A DNA stretch of 15,753 bases from CAVPEW01 sp050247895 (GTDB lineage: Bacteria > Actinomycetota > Acidimicrobiia > Acidimicrobiales > VFJN01). Under the pieces are notes generated by a model, which did no database searches, had not been told where the DNA came from, and worked only from the letters and a program-made list of their open reading frames with translations. Below are positions 15,243 to 15,753 of this stretch, one piece after another (positions within the stretch are counted from its first letter, which is position 1; each line of letters starts with the position of its first letter). The stretch covers positions 1 to 15,753 of the forward strand of contig JBFWTJ010000062.1 in NCBI GenBank assembly GCA_050247895.1, in the 5' to 3' direction. A program made the translations under genes and the position numbers.

Positions 15243-15753
15243 GGCGCCGGACCGGGCTCGCCGCGGTGCGGACCGAGGTCCAGGTGGGCTCGGTCCGCCT
15301 GCCCAACCCGGTTATGACCGCTTCGGGCACCGCCGGCCACGGCGCCGAGCTGGGCGCCTACCTGGACCTCGCCGCGCTGGGCGCGGTGGTGGTCAAGTCC
15401 CTGTCGGCCGGTCCGTGGCCGGGCAACCCCCCGCTGCGGGTCCACGAGACCGGCGTGGGCATGATCAACTCGGTCGGCCTCCAGGGGCCCGGGGTGCCGG
15501 CCTGGCTGGCCCACGAGCTGCCCGCCCTGCTCGACCGGGGTGCCCGGGTGGTGGCCTCGATCTGGGGTCGGTCGGTGGAGGAGTACGCGGCGGCGGCCCG
15601 GCTCCTGGCTGCCGCGCCGGCCGGGGTGGTCGCGGTCGAGGTGAACCTGTCCTGCCCGAACACCGAGGCGGGACGGGACCTCTTCGCCCACTCGCCCGAG
15701 GACACCGCCGCGGTGGTCGCGGCGTGCCGGGCCTGCGAGCGGCCGCTGTGGGC
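15239..15753 (+). CDS. pyrD: Dihydroorotate dehydrogenase, class 1 (3' end outside window)
   Basis: The first 171 codons of a flavin-dependent TIM-barrel enzyme that oxidises dihydroorotate to orotate are visible, and the frame is open to the window end. The start GTG overlaps the carB stop (GTGA). After MRRRTGLAAVRTEVQVGSV come the class 1 signatures LPNPVMTASGTAGHG, GAVVVKSLSAGPWPGNPPLRV and GMINSVGLQGPGV. EVNLSCPNTEAG carries the catalytic cysteine. Class 2 (quinone-linked, membrane-associated) enzymes have Ser at that place and an N-terminal membrane helix, which is missing here. No pyrK electron-transfer gene lies between carB and pyrD as in Bacillus. It may lie further downstream or elsewhere, so subclass 1A or 1B is open. 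Confidence 0.93.

Overview
The window is dense, very GC-rich bacterial chromosome with every gene on the + strand. Gene content and order point to an actinobacterium. The run aroC-aroK-aroB-aroQ-pepP/Q-efp-nusB-(x)-pyrR-pyrB-pyrC-carA-carB-pyrD is the order I know from Streptomyces, with a prepilin peptidase gene upstream of aroC. Class II dehydroquinase, an EF-P with a PGKGG lysine loop, TANNNT -10 boxes placed 7-8 nt before start codons (leaderless pattern) and frequent GTG starts agree. A deep-branching high-GC actinobacterium (for example Acidimicrobiia) is my guess. The sequence alone does not prove it.

Layout: (1) 1-1221, type IV pilus genes: the C-terminal end of a PilT-type ATPase and a prepilin peptidase. 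(2) 1283-4483, shikimate-pathway block aroC, aroK, aroB, aroQ, with 4-bp stop/start overlaps. (3) 4486-7752, M24 aminopeptidase, EF-P, a NusB protein fused in frame to a complete HAD hydrolase, and a GNAT acetyltransferase standing where Streptomyces has bldD. (4) 7790-15753, de novo pyrimidine genes pyrR, pyrB, pyrC, carA, carB and the 5' part of pyrD.

The most interesting material is the regulation of the pyrimidine block. A -10-like TACCGT is followed within about 10 nt by a textbook PyrR-binding hairpin (bulged U, CC/GG clamp, GGUGA loop). Two bases after that comes a strong AGGAGG ribosome site and the pyrR GTG start. A complete intrinsic-terminator hairpin with a U tract then lies inside pyrR codons 9-16. 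This suggests that PyrR-UMP blocks pyrR translation and so lets the terminator form, which would be a translation-coupled attenuator. The same 12-nt PyrR core recurs at the pyrR/pyrB junction with the pyrB GTG in the loop. carAB appears to have its own promoter, overlapped by a perfect TGCAT-N4-ATGCA ARG box. It also has a possible leaderless 8-codon leader ORF whose stop overlaps the carA start. Together these would let pyrimidine supply act on pyrR-pyrB-pyrC while arginine supply acts on carbamoyl-phosphate synthesis. All of this is inferred from sequence. No RNA was folded computationally and no database was searched.

I saw no tRNA, rRNA, CRISPR array, insertion sequence or minus-strand gene. 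No stretch longer than 300 bases lacks a gene.
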